Origin: Candidatus Villigracilis proximus
GTDB taxonomy: Bacteria; Chloroflexota; Anaerolineae; Anaerolineales; Villigracilaceae
NCBI GenBank assembly: GCA_016715195.1
Contig: JADKBB010000015.1
Location: 1-64,000 of the forward strand
Length of the DNA: 64,000 nucleotides
Reading direction: 5' to 3'
The notes beneath the pieces are model-generated. The model did no database searches, was not told the DNA's origin, and saw only the letters and a program-made list of their open reading frames with translations. A program made the position numbers and the translations under genes. Shown here one piece after another: positions 33,781-42,328 of this stretch (positions are counted from its first letter, which is position 1; every line of letters starts with the position of its first letter).

Positions 33781-35771
33781 ACAACAACACCGAACGCCGT
33801 CTGAAAGGCCGCGCCCTCGCATTTGAGTCAATCCCCGATTGGCGCGAGAGGCGTCAGCGCGCGCACAAAATCCGCGCGGATGTAATTGAGCATCTTGATT
33901 CCTATCTGTCACAATTCATCACCCACGCAGAAGCAAACGGCATGACCGTCCATCGCGCAAAGGACGCAGCAGAAGCAATACAAATTGTTTTGGATATTGC
34001 AAAAGATTTACCGCAGAGACGCAGAGAGCGCAAAGAAAACCAAAAAGAAATCTCTGTTGATCTCCGTTTATCTCCGGTGAATTCTGTTCTTATCGCCAAA
34101 TCAAAAAGCATGGTCTCCGAAGAGATCGAATTAAATCATGCGCTTGAAAAAGAAGGCATCGAAGTCATCGAAACCGACCTCGGTGAATACATTGTGCAAC
34201 TGCGGCACGAGCGGCCAAGTCACATCATTACGCCTGCGGCGCATTTACGCAAAGAACAGGTCGCAGAACTCTTTCACGAAAAACTCGGCATTCCCTACAC
34301 CACCGACATTCCCACACTGACCGCCACCGCGCGCAAAGTTCTGCGCGAAGTTTTCCTGACCGCCGATATTGGTTTAAGCGGAGTGAACTTCGGCATCGCA
34401 GACACGGGCGGAATTTGCGTCATCACCAACGAAGGCAACGCGCGCATGGTCACCACCCTGCCGCCGGTCCACATTGCGTTGATGGGCATGGAGCGCATCG
34501 TCCCAAACCTTGATGATCTCGCGCTCATGCTCTCGCTTCTCCCCCGCTCTGCAACCGGACAAAAACTCAGCGTCTACACGCAACTGCTGCACAAGCCACT
34601 TCCCGACCAGCAGCGTCACATCATCCTGCTTGATAACGGACGCACGCGCTTAAGAAATTCTCCGCTTAAAGAATCTTTGTATTGCATCCGCTGCGGCGCG
34701 TGCTTGAATGCCTGTCCCGTTTTCCGCGAGTTGAGCGGGCACGCCTATATCGGCAGCGACCTTTCCATCGCGCCCTATCCCGGCCCGATCGGCTCTGTCA
34801 TTTCGCCGGGCTTGCTCGGTGAAAATTATGTACAACTCGCGCAGGCTTCGTCGCTGTGCGGCGCGTGCAAAGATGCCTGCCCGGTGGATATTGATCTGCC
34901 GAAATTATTAACTCGCGTCAGAGCCGGATATTCATCAACCACAGACGACACTCCGCAAACCGCTGGCGCGGGACTTTCCGCCTCAACCAAATTTGGCCTG
35001 CGGATATTTGCCCGCATCGCGACTCACCCGAAGCTGTATGCGGCGTCACAAAAATTCGCGGCGCTCGGAAGTTTTCTCTTCGCCCCCTTCTCGCAGTGGA
35101 TTCGTCTGCCCGCGTTTACAGGCTGGGGCTACAGCAAAGACTTCCCCCGATTCGCAGGCAAGACATTTCGGGATGGTTTTATGGAGTCTGACGGCTTGCC
35201 GTCAGGTACGCGAATAGAAAATGCGTGGGAGCAAGCTCCCACACTCCACAAGATTCAAACGCAGGAGCAGGCTCCCGCGCTCCAAAATAAGATTACACAA
35301 TTTACATCCGAACTCACCGCACTGGGCGGACATGCCTATCAAACACAGAACGCCACGCAAGATATTATTGAATTTCTTAAATCACGCGGCGTTCATAAAA
35401 TTCATCTGGAACCAAAGACTCTCGATGAAAATATTTTACAAAATGCAGAGATTGATTTCACGCACGAGCCTGATCCGGAGATCATCGTCGGGGTAACGAA
35501 TGCCCTTTGCGGGCTGGCAGATACCGGGTCCATTTTGATCGTGGATGGAGAGGGCAGCCCGTTACACGCGTCGCTGCTTCCGGAAATCCACATCGCAGTC
35601 TTGAATTCATCCAATATTTTGTCATCCTTATCTGACGCAATGCATTTGGTAAAAGGCACGGGCGCGGCGGTTTTCATCACCGGCCCCTCACGCACCGCAG
35701 ACATCGAAATGACTCTAACCATCGGCGTACACGGCCCGAAGGAGATACACGTCTTCATTGTTGACGGGTAA
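33717..35771 (+). CDS. lutB: LutB-LutC fusion, lactate utilisation Fe-S/LUD protein
   Basis: A 684-residue fusion. Residues ~1-470 are LutB: an LUD domain (GVNFGIADTGGICVITNEGNARMVTTLPPVHIALMGMERIVPNLDDL region) and two 4Fe-4S motifs, CIRCGACLNACPVF and CGACKDACPVDI. Residues ~520-684 are a LutC-like LUD domain (VGVTNALCGLADTGSILIVDGEGSPLHASLLPEIHIAVL). With LutA this would pass electrons from L-lactate oxidation. The MGTFRQRIRESINNETLQIAL start matches LutB starts, so the 64-nt overlap with the phosphatase is real. Two linker stretches are repeat-derived (34011-34079 and 35225-35283). Confidence 0.9.
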   Translation: MGTFRQRIRESINNETLQIALDNNTERRLKGRALAFESIPDWRERRQRAHKIRADVIEHLDSYLSQFITHAEANGMTVHRAKDAAEAIQIVLDIAKDLPQRRRERKENQKEISVDLRLSPVNSVLIAKSKSMVSEEIELNHALEKEGIEVIETDLGEYIVQLRHERPSHIITPAAHLRKEQVAELFHEKLGIPYTTDIPTLTATARKVLREVFLTADIGLSGVNFGIADTGGICVITNEGNARMVTTLPPVHIALMGMERIVPNLDDLALMLSLLPRSATGQKLSVYTQLLHKPLPDQQRHIILLDNGRTRLRNSPLKESLYCIRCGACLNACPVFRELSGHAYIGSDLSIAPYPGPIGSVISPGLLGENYVQLAQASSLCGACKDACPVDIDLPKLLTRVRAGYSSTTDDTPQTAGAGLSASTKFGLRIFARIATHPKLYAASQKFAALGSFLFAPFSQWIRLPAFTGWGYSKDFPRFAGKTFRDGFMESDGLPSGTRIENAWEQAPTLHKIQTQEQAPALQNKITQFTSELTALGGHAYQTQNATQDIIEFLKSRGVHKIHLEPKTLDENILQNAEIDFTHEPDPEIIVGVTNALCGLADTGSILIVDGEGSPLHASLLPEIHIAVLNSSNILSSLSDAMHLVKGTGAAVFITGPSRTADIEMTLTIGVHGPKEIHVFIVDG
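34011..34079. repeat. dispersed repeat inside lutB
   Basis: CCGCAGAGACGCAGAGAGCG followed by inverted TCTCTG/TCTCCG units encodes the low-complexity PQRRRERKENQKEISVDLRLS stretch in the LUD domain linker. It is in frame. Confidence 0.6.
35225..35283. repeat. palindromic repeats inside the lutB-lutC linker
   Basis: GTGGGAGCAAGCTCCCAC and a second copy GCAGGAGCAGGCTCCCGCGC encode WEQAPTL and QEQAPAL between the ferredoxin part and the LutC part, in frame. Confidence 0.65.
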
Positions 35772-35810
35772 AATTTGCGGTGATACAATGCAACCCGCTT
35801 CAAAAAGTAC

Positions 35811-35883
35811 GCCCCCATCGTCTAGTGGCCCAGGACGAAGCCCTCTCAAGGCTTAAACCGGGATTCGAATTCCCGTGGGGGCA
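35811..35883 (+). tRNA. tRNA-Glu (CTC)
   Basis: A 73-nt cloverleaf. The acceptor stem is GCCCCCA with TGGGGGC; the D-arm contains TAGTGGCCCAGGA. The anticodon stem-loop is AAGCC-CTCTCAA-GGCTT with anticodon CTC, and the T-arm is GGGATTCGAATTCCC. The discriminator is A and CCA is not encoded. A TACAAT -10-like box lies at 35784. A terminator follows. Confidence 0.95.
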
Positions 35884-35893
35884 CTCCCACCAA

Positions 35894-35920
35894 CCCCGCA
35901 ATCTGCGGGGTTTTTATTTT
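35894..35920 (+). terminator. tRNA-Glu terminator
   Basis: CCCCGCA-ATC-TGCGGGG followed by TTTTTATTTTT, 11 nt after the tRNA. Confidence 0.92.
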
Positions 35921-35933
35921 TCAAGGACTCTTC

Positions 35934-36858
35934 ATGAAACAAACCTCCCAATCTTCACGCGGATTTATCATCGCGCTGGTCGCTACTGTGCTCTGGTCTA
36001 CGACGGGGCCGTTCATCAGTTATTTGAGCAAGACGTATTCATTGCCATCTTTGGTGCTCGCCTTTTGGCGTGACCTGTTCGTTTCCATCGGCATGGTGGT
36101 CGGCCTGTTGATCTTCAGCCGTGCGCGTTTTCATCTTGAGCGCATCCACTGGCCGTTCATGGTTTTGTATGGACTCTCGCTGGCGATCTTCAATTCGTTG
36201 TGGACCTTCTCTGTGCAATATAACGGCGCGGCGGTGGCAACCGTCATGGCGTTCAGTTCGCCCGCGATGACGGCGATCTTAAGCCGCATTGTGCTGAAGG
36301 AAAAATTCAGCCTGATAAAGATATTGTCTATTTTATTAAGTCTGGCGGGGATCGTGCTGGTAGCGGGCGCGTATGATCCTTCGGTCTGGAATCTTAATCC
36401 GCTGGGGATTGTTTTTGGTCTGCTCTCCGGTTTGTTATTCGCTGTGTACAATCTCGAAGGCAAACACGCTTCAGATACAAAGATCGATTCGTGGACGGCG
36501 CTACTTTACAGTTTTGCGTTTCGCAACTGTCTTTTTATTATTTTTCAATCTTGGGAATGATCTGTTCATCACAGGCAAACCGGCTTTTGCCGATATGCTC
36601 TGGCTTGGAAATTCGTCCACGGGCTGGGGGATTCTTTTCTTTTTGGGTGTCGCTCCCACACTCGGCGGTTTTGGTTTATATACGTTAAGTATCCGCTATC
36701 TCTCCCCTACATCCGCAAATTTAATTGCGACTCTTGAACCGGCCTTCACTGCAATTTGGGCTTATTTCTTCTTGAGCGAATTGTTGAATCCGATTCAGCT
36801 TGCGGGCGGCGGATTGGTATTGTTGGGTGTGATCCTGCTGCGTTTTGGAGAACGCTAA
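35934..36858 (+). pseudogene. EamA/DMT-family transporter with a frameshift
   Basis: The frame starts MKQTSQSSRGFIIALVATVLWSTTGPFISYL and gives the first EamA half, ending near KIDSWTALLYSFAF. One extra base at about 36520-36523 then throws it out of frame; the second half continues in the next frame as ATVFLLFFNLGNDLFITG...GWGILFFLGVAPTLGGFGLYTLSIRYL and ends normally at 36858. The joined protein would be about 307 residues with ten helices. It is a metabolite exporter of unknown substrate. No other lesions are visible, so the break may be recent or a sequencing error. Confidence 0.85.
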
Positions 36859-36867
36859 CTTTAAAGA

Positions 36868-36898
36868 AAAAATCCTTCAGCTTTCTGAAGGATTTTAA
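36868..36898. terminator. bidirectional terminator
   Basis: AAATCCTTCAG-CTTT-CTGAAGGATTT with A/T runs on both sides, between the convergent EamA and deacetylase genes. Confidence 0.9.
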
Positions 36899-36900
36899 AA

Positions 36901-37839
36901 TTACGGCTTTGGCGTACGCGATGGAGTGGGTGTGGGTGTAGGTGTATCTGTTGGTAAAAAAAACGGGTCACCCTGCCAGGGGAGAAAGAGCGCAAATTGC
37001 TTAAGATCATAAGTTCCTCTTATGTCGCGGCGCTGCAGGGATAATATATTTCCCGTTCCCTGATCGTAGGTGAATCCCAGACTCATTCCAGTTGTGTAGC
37101 CTGCGGCGCGAACCAGATCAACGATATCAACATTGCTATTGCCAAATGGATAGGCAAATGACTGAATGGGAATCCCCAGTTTCTCTTCCAGATATTCACG
37201 CGATTCAAATATTTCATACTTCTGTTCTGTTCGGTCAAGCGCGAGCAGGTCAAGATGACGCATACTATGACTGCCCACTTCCCAGCCGGCAACGGCCATT
37301 TCCTTGATCTGATCGGCATTCAGGTATTGATCTGCGCCGATGTAGGTACCGACGACATAGAGCACGCCTGTGAAGCCATACTTTTGCATGATCGGAAAGG
37401 CAGTGGTGTAATTATTCATGTGACCATCATCAAAGGTGATGATCATCGGGCGCGGGGGCAGATCAGCGCCGTCAATGATGGCACGCGAGAGCATGTCAAG
37501 TGTGATGGTTGTATATCCCCAATCGTGCAATAATTTCATTTCCTCTTCGAATCTCTCAGGCGTCACATAGTAACGGCTGTTATCGGGTGATGTATCAATG
37601 CGATGATACAAGAGGATCGGCATAACAATCTCATACGGCCCCTGATGAATCCATGTGGCCGTGGGGATGGGCGAAGCCGTAAATGTTGAGGGCGGGGGAA
37701 GTGTTGGTAGTCGAGTGGCAGTTTCGGTCGGGGGGAGAGGCGTGGACATCGGCTGGGGAGTCTTCCTGAGCGGGACGACTCCATTGCAGGCAAACAGCAA
37801 AATACAAGTCCCCGCGATCCAGTAAATTATTTTTTTCAT
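36901..37839 (-). CDS. polysaccharide deacetylase family lipoprotein
   Basis: A 312-residue exported protein. The signal ends in a lipobox LLFAC (Cys18), followed by a Thr/Pro-rich linker to about residue 65. The NodB-type deacetylase domain follows: ILLYHRID, motif 1 MIITFDDGHMNNY (Asp-Asp), motif 2 VGSHSMRHLDL (His-x-x-x-His), and FAYPFGNSN (motif 3). A TPTPTPTP tail ends the protein. It probably removes acetyl groups from cell-surface or environmental glycans. It directly follows coaX on the same strand. Confidence 0.9.
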   Translation of the reverse strand: MKKIIYWIAGTCILLFACNGVVPLRKTPQPMSTPLPPTETATRLPTLPPPSTFTASPIPTATWIHQGPYEIVMPILLYHRIDTSPDNSRYYVTPERFEEEMKLLHDWGYTTITLDMLSRAIIDGADLPPRPMIITFDDGHMNNYTTAFPIMQKYGFTGVLYVVGTYIGADQYLNADQIKEMAVAGWEVGSHSMRHLDLLALDRTEQKYEIFESREYLEEKLGIPIQSFAYPFGNSNVDIVDLVRAAGYTTGMSLGFTYDQGTGNILSLQRRDIRGTYDLKQFALFLPWQGDPFFLPTDTPTPTPTPSRTPKP

Positions 37840-38604
37840 TTAGTGATTAAGCTGCCAGATGATTCGCAGACCGTCGAGCGTGAGCCAGGGAGCGATGACA
37901 TCAATGACCTTTGTTTCTTTGGCGACGACTTCTGCCAGCCCGCCGGTGGCGATGACTTTCATATCGCTTCCCAACTCGGACCGGAATCTGGTCACCATGC
38001 CCTCGACCATGCTCACGTACCCAAACAGTAAACCCGATTGCATCGCGTGGACAGTGTTGCGGCCAATGACGGAGGGCGGCACCTGTAAATCAATGCGCGG
38101 AAGTTTCGCAGCGCGTGTGTATAAGGCTTCGGCGGCAAGGTTGATGCCGGCCGTGATCGCGCCGCCAAGATATTCGCCGTCTTTTGTCACTGCGTTGAAA
38201 GTTGTTGCGGTTCCGAAATCCACCACGCAGGCGGGGCCGCCATAAAGTTTCATCACGGCCACGGCATCGCAGATGCGGTCCGCACCTACAGCTTTTGGAT
38301 CTTCATAGCGGACCTTGATGCCGGTTTTGATGCCCGCATCCACAACCAGCGGTTCCTGTTTGAGATATTCGCGGCAGGCTTGAATCACTCTGCCGGTTAA
38401 TGGTGGAACAACCGAAGCAAGCGAAATGCCTGTGATCTGATCGAGTGTCTTGCCCGCGTTTTGCAGCAGACCTAAAAACTGCAAGCCGTATTCATCGGGC
38501 ATACGGTTATGGTCGGTTGCAAGCCGCCAATGTGCGCCGAGTTGATCGCCTTCATACAGGCCGAGGGTCAGGTTGGTGTTGCCGATATCAATGGTGAGGA
38601 GCAT
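37840..38604 (-). CDS. coaX: type III pantothenate kinase
   Basis: A 254-residue kinase for the first step of CoA synthesis. MLLTIDIGNTNLTLGLYEGD is the N-terminal phosphate-binding motif with catalytic Asp. VGADRICDAVAVMKLYG and VVDFGTATTFNAVTKDGEYLGGAITAG are the other hallmark motifs of CoaX (monovalent-cation dependent). Its length is normal. It has an AAGGAAAA ribosome site. Confidence 0.95.
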   Translation of the reverse strand: MLLTIDIGNTNLTLGLYEGDQLGAHWRLATDHNRMPDEYGLQFLGLLQNAGKTLDQITGISLASVVPPLTGRVIQACREYLKQEPLVVDAGIKTGIKVRYEDPKAVGADRICDAVAVMKLYGGPACVVDFGTATTFNAVTKDGEYLGGAITAGINLAAEALYTRAAKLPRIDLQVPPSVIGRNTVHAMQSGLLFGYVSMVEGMVTRFRSELGSDMKVIATGGLAEVVAKETKVIDVIAPWLTLDGLRIIWQLNH

Positions 38605-38621
38605 ATTTTCCTTGGACGATT

Positions 38622-38681
38622 GACCACAGACAATGGACGATGGTTGACAGACTGTGGTCTATGGTCTGTCGTCCATTGTCT
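38622..38681. repeat. nested inverted repeat between coaX and the MTHFR stop
   Basis: AGACAATGGACGA (38628-38640) pairs with TCGTCCATTGTCT (38669-38681), and GACCACAGAC with GTCTATGGTC-like inner arms. It abuts the MTHFR stop codon and may serve as its terminator. Similar GGACGATGG units occur within metH. Confidence 0.65.
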
Positions 38682-39444
38682 ATTTTACCGCTTCGATGAT
38701 TTCTGCGACCATATCATAACGATGGAATTGCGGCATGATATAAATTCCGCTGGCCCATGATTTGATGTTTTGAATTAACTCAACCGCCAGTTCCACGCCT
38801 ACTTTTGCGCCGCCATCTCCGGCAGCTTCGATTCGCTCACGCGCTTCATCAGGGATGAAAACACCGGGCACTTCGTGATGCAGGAAGTTGGCATGTTTCC
38901 CGCTGACCAAAGGCAGAATTCCGGCCAGAATGGGTTTCTCCAATTTGCCGTGTTTGGCTTCGTAGGCTTCGATCAGTTTAGGTCCATCATCCACGCGGTA
39001 GATCGGTTGGGTCAGGAAGAAATCTGCGCCGGCTTTGATCTTGCGATGCAGATTCTTTACTTCGTTATCCACATCCTGCGGGCAGAGATTCAAGGCCGCG
39101 CCTACGAAGAAATTTGTCGGCTGGCCGATGCTTGTGCCTGAGTGGTCCACACCGGTGTTGAATCCCTGCTTGATGAGTTTTATCAAACCGGATGGAACCA
39201 GATCATAGTTATCTGTCGCTTCGGGATAATCACCAATGGATGTGGGGTCACCCATCACCACAAAAACATTGCGAATACCGAGCGCGTGCGCGGCGAGCAA
39301 GTCACCTTGTACACGCAGCAGGTTACGTCCACGAGTGGGGAAATGCAAAGTTGTTTCTACCCCGATCTTGCGCTGCACCAGATCACACACCGCCCAGGCA
39401 GACATTCTCATGCGCGCCATCGGCGAATCAGCCACGTTGATCAC
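38680..39444 (-). CDS. metF: methylenetetrahydrofolate reductase half of a split fusion
   Basis: The C-terminal half of a bifunctional homocysteine S-methyltransferase/5,10-methylene-THF reductase. The domain is intact from VINVADSPMARMRMSAWAVCDL to the end, with LHFPTRGRNLLRVQGDLLAAHALGIRNVFVVMGDPTSIGDYP (residues ~35-75) and the flavin/folate pocket FFLTQPIYRVD. In the visible sequence it opens at a non-native internal codon because a one-base deletion at 39509-39512 shifted the frame. It reduces methylene-THF to methyl-THF using NAD(P)H or another donor, feeding MetH. Confidence 0.85.
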   Translation of the reverse strand: MINVADSPMARMRMSAWAVCDLVQRKIGVETTLHFPTRGRNLLRVQGDLLAAHALGIRNVFVVMGDPTSIGDYPEATDNYDLVPSGLIKLIKQGFNTGVDHSGTSIGQPTNFFVGAALNLCPQDVDNEVKNLHRKIKAGADFFLTQPIYRVDDGPKLIEAYEAKHGKLEKPILAGILPLVSGKHANFLHHEVPGVFIPDEARERIEAAGDGGAKVGVELAVELIQNIKSWASGIYIMPQFHRYDMVAEIIEAVK

Positions 39445-40517
39445 ATCCGCGCCGGCATCATATAAAAGAGATGCGCCAGCCAGTAATTTATGAGTCGAGA
39501 GTCCGCGCGGGGATCCATTTCAACGCAGATCGAAAATTTCCCAGCGGAAAGTTTTTGCGCGAGTTGGGTTGGCTGTTCGGCAGGCTCGTCCAACATTTCA
39601 TCTTCGGCCAAAATTGAAATTGACTCTGCCACAAAAACAGGCGCAGTTTCAAAGGCCTTCTTCATGGCTGTGATATGTGAAGGAGTCGTTCCACAGCAGC
39701 CGCCGACAATGCTCGCACCCGCTTCACGGAAGGCAAGCGCGTAATCGCCAAAATATTCAGGGTCAGCGGGATACATAATTCGTCCGCCCACTTGTTCAGG
39801 CCAGCCCGCGTTCGGCTTAACCCAGAACTTTCCATCGAGAACGGCGTGCTTCATTTGTTTGAGAATGCGCAGCAACTGCGAAGGTCCGCCGGAACAATTG
39901 ACTCCGATCACATCCGCGCCTGCATCTCTTAATGTGCGTGCCACCTTCATCGGCTCATCGCCGAGCAAAGTGCGGTCATCGCGCGTGAATGTCACCGATG
40001 CCACCACAGGCAGATCACAGGTTTGCTTCGATGCCTTGATCGCTTCCTGAATTTCATATAGGTCGCTCATGGTTTCGATCACGATCAAATCCGCGCCGGC
40101 ATCTGACAGAGCCTTCACCTGCTCTGCAAACGCCGCGCGTGCTTCTTCAGGTTTCACCCGTCCATAAGGGGCAATGCGCACCCCCAGCGGACCGACGTCG
40201 CCGGCCACGAAAATATTTTTGAATGACGCCGCCACTGCGCGTTTTGCAAGTTCCACACCGGCGCGGTTGATCTCGGTCACGTCATCTTCGAATCCGTGTT
40301 TTTTTAATTTATAACGATTCGCACCGAATGTATTAGTGATAATTAACTGCGCGCCCGCTTCAATATATTCGCGGTGAATATCCGCCACCGCCGCCGGATT
40401 GGTGAGATTTAATTCATCAAAGCATTTGTCAAAACCAACGCCGCGCGCGTGAAGCATTGTGCCCATCGCGCCATCGGCCAGAATTGTCCCCAAAGAAAGT
40501 TGTTCCAAAAGATCCAT
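39441..40517 (-). CDS. homocysteine S-methyltransferase half of a split fusion
   Basis: The N-terminal half of the bifunctional protein. MDLLEQLSLGTILADGAMGTMLHARGVGFDKCFDELN and the zinc-binding GVNCSGGPSQLL and VGGCCGTTPSHI are the homocysteine-methyltransferase signatures. Near residue 335 CVEMDP is followed by an aberrant tail; in the next frame SPRGLSTHKLLAGASLLYDAGAD leads straight into the reductase domain. One missing C in a C-run explains both ends. The intact gene would be 38680-40517, about 612 residues. Confidence 0.88.
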   Translation of the reverse strand: MDLLEQLSLGTILADGAMGTMLHARGVGFDKCFDELNLTNPAAVADIHREYIEAGAQLIITNTFGANRYKLKKHGFEDDVTEINRAGVELAKRAVAASFKNIFVAGDVGPLGVRIAPYGRVKPEEARAAFAEQVKALSDAGADLIVIETMSDLYEIQEAIKASKQTCDLPVVASVTFTRDDRTLLGDEPMKVARTLRDAGADVIGVNCSGGPSQLLRILKQMKHAVLDGKFWVKPNAGWPEQVGGRIMYPADPEYFGDYALAFREAGASIVGGCCGTTPSHITAMKKAFETAPVFVAESISILAEDEMLDEPAEQPTQLAQKLSAGKFSICVEMDPRADSRLINYWLAHLFYMMPARM

Positions 40518-40525
40518 GCTGCCTC

Positions 40526-42328
40526 TTATTTTATTTTTCTGACCACAGCGAAAAGCATTCCGCCGCGTTCAACTTGATATACGATTTCATCATCCGCAAA
40601 AAACTTTTCGTGCGCGTTATAGCGGGTGGAGAATATAACATAATCCGGCTCTGCATCCGTGATCTTCAAATCACTGCGCAGATACAACTCGGCAATATGC
40701 TGCGGGTCACCCACAGCGATCTTCGCATTGGCGGGCGCATTTTCATTCAACCAGTTCGCCGCTTCACGATACGATGCCGCCCAATAATCCAATTCAAATC
40801 TTCCGGTCGGATTCCCGATCAAATGATTGTAATAGACATATTGATACGGATGCAAAACCACGCCCGCGATCAAACCGGGCAGGAGGATGAAAACCGCGAA
40901 TCCCATTTTAACTTTTTGCTGGTTCAGCCATCCGAGGACAGTTTCCACGCCCAGGCCGGCCACGAAAAACACAGGCGGCAGGATAAAGAATATCTGGCGC
41001 GTATTATCGTATAAAGGCGCGTGCGTGAAGATCAAGGCCAGCAAGGGCAGCACGAACCACAACAGAGTCGAAACCAATGCCATGTTATTTTTGCGCAGTT
41101 TGATTAATCCGATCACGAACAAAGGCCAGACCGGTTCTGTGAATTGAATGGCAAGCAAAACCGGAATATACGATAAAGGCAGATCCGTCGAAGAATAAAA
41201 TTGCCCGTTAAAGAGTACTTGTCCCTTCCACGGATATTGTGACATGACCTGTAAACTCTCCAGCAAACGCGCCGGCGGATTCGGCCACAAGTACGGCCAG
41301 GTGATGTACATGGCGATGATGGAGAGAATGGCGTAGATGGTTAGGAGAAGAATGGTATTTGGTAGTTGGTGAGTGGTGAGTGGTGAGTGGACATCTTTTC
41401 GCTGTATTGATTTTCTCAATGCATAATACACAACGATCACCCCAGCCAGCGGACCGAGGATGCGGGTGGAGGTGGTGAGGCCGAGAAGGAGAGCAGGGAT
41501 AAGGATGAAGGATAAAGGATGAAGGATGAAATTTAAAAAACGACGAATATACAAAAACAAACCAAAAGAGGAAAGAAGGAAGAAGGTGGAGCGGAGCCAG
41601 AGGAAGAGGGTGAAGTATTTTTGGATGTAGATTTCAGGTTTTACTTTTTGAATATCAGATGCGATGAGCGAAATGATATTTGTTTCACCTGATGCAGCCG
41701 CGCGGACAAGAGTCTCGATCAGGGTGTGGAATGTGTCGGTGAGGAGAAAGAGCGAGAAAACAGAAACAAGCCACAGGGCGGAAAGAACCGTCAGAGATTT
41801 TCTGGCGGCAGGCGTTAATGAGTCCAATGAAAAATGCGGGGCAGAGTCCACCATCCTGAATCCAAAAGAAAGACTGAGCAAAAAAAAACTCATGAAGGGA
41901 ATATCTTTCGGGCTGAAGAAGGCGTGTCCCCAGAAAAGCGGTTGAGTGAGAAAAAGTAAAGTTGCAGTACATGCCGCGAGTTGATTCATCCAGCGTTTGG
42001 CAATGTCGTGAAAGGCCCAAACGCCCGCGAGGAAAGTAAAGAAATAAACAAGGTGACGATAATCAGAGATCAATCCGCTGGGATTAATGATCTGCAATGC
42101 GCGGGCTGTAAGCGAAGTGAAGATCACAAACGCCGGGCCGTAATTATCATACGTGTTGCCGGTGACGATGATCTCGCCGCGCTGCGGCCATGTGCTGTAA
42201 GACTCAAGCGCGTGGTTGGCATATTTATAGAACTGCAACTCATCCCACGACTCACTATATTGACTCGTAATGAAAACGCCAAGGATGGCAAGCGTGATAA
42301 AAAAAATAAGCTTGATTATTTTATTCAT
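40526..42328 (-). CDS. GT-C-type integral membrane glycosyltransferase
   Basis: A 600-residue protein with about 11-12 membrane helices. After the first helix comes SQYSESWDELQFYKYANHAL, the acidic first loop expected in GT39/PMT-like enzymes, and later WGHAFFSPKDIPFMSFFLLSLSFG, where SPKD is a second conserved acidic motif. The C-terminus is a small soluble domain. It probably moves sugars from a lipid carrier to an envelope acceptor; the exact reaction is not known. Two stretches (41361-41390, 41498-41530) are heptamer-like repeats in the coding frame. It overlaps the previous gene by 8 nt. Confidence 0.75.
   Translation of the reverse strand: MNKIIKLIFFITLAILGVFITSQYSESWDELQFYKYANHALESYSTWPQRGEIIVTGNTYDNYGPAFVIFTSLTARALQIINPSGLISDYRHLVYFFTFLAGVWAFHDIAKRWMNQLAACTATLLFLTQPLFWGHAFFSPKDIPFMSFFLLSLSFGFRMVDSAPHFSLDSLTPAARKSLTVLSALWLVSVFSLFLLTDTFHTLIETLVRAAASGETNIISLIASDIQKVKPEIYIQKYFTLFLWLRSTFFLLSSFGLFLYIRRFLNFILHPLSFILIPALLLGLTTSTRILGPLAGVIVVYYALRKSIQRKDVHSPLTTHQLPNTILLLTIYAILSIIAMYITWPYLWPNPPARLLESLQVMSQYPWKGQVLFNGQFYSSTDLPLSYIPVLLAIQFTEPVWPLFVIGLIKLRKNNMALVSTLLWFVLPLLALIFTHAPLYDNTRQIFFILPPVFFVAGLGVETVLGWLNQQKVKMGFAVFILLPGLIAGVVLHPYQYVYYNHLIGNPTGRFELDYWAASYREAANWLNENAPANAKIAVGDPQHIAELYLRSDLKITDAEPDYVIFSTRYNAHEKFFADDEIVYQVERGGMLFAVVRKIK
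41361..41530. repeat. two short tandem heptamer-like repeats inside the glycosyltransferase gene
   Basis: GGTGAGTGGTGAGTGGTGAG-type units at 41361-41390 and AAGGATGAAGGATAAAGGAT units at 41498-41530 are read in frame as loop residues (SPLTTHQLPN and LHPLSFILIP). Both resemble short tandem repeats dispersed in cyanobacteria and Chloroflexota. Confidence 0.65.

Noticed and set aside
36511..36535. Programmed +1 frameshift in the EamA gene
   Set aside because: No slippery site, pause hairpin or stop-codon context typical of programmed shifting is seen, and other genes have similar isolated indels.
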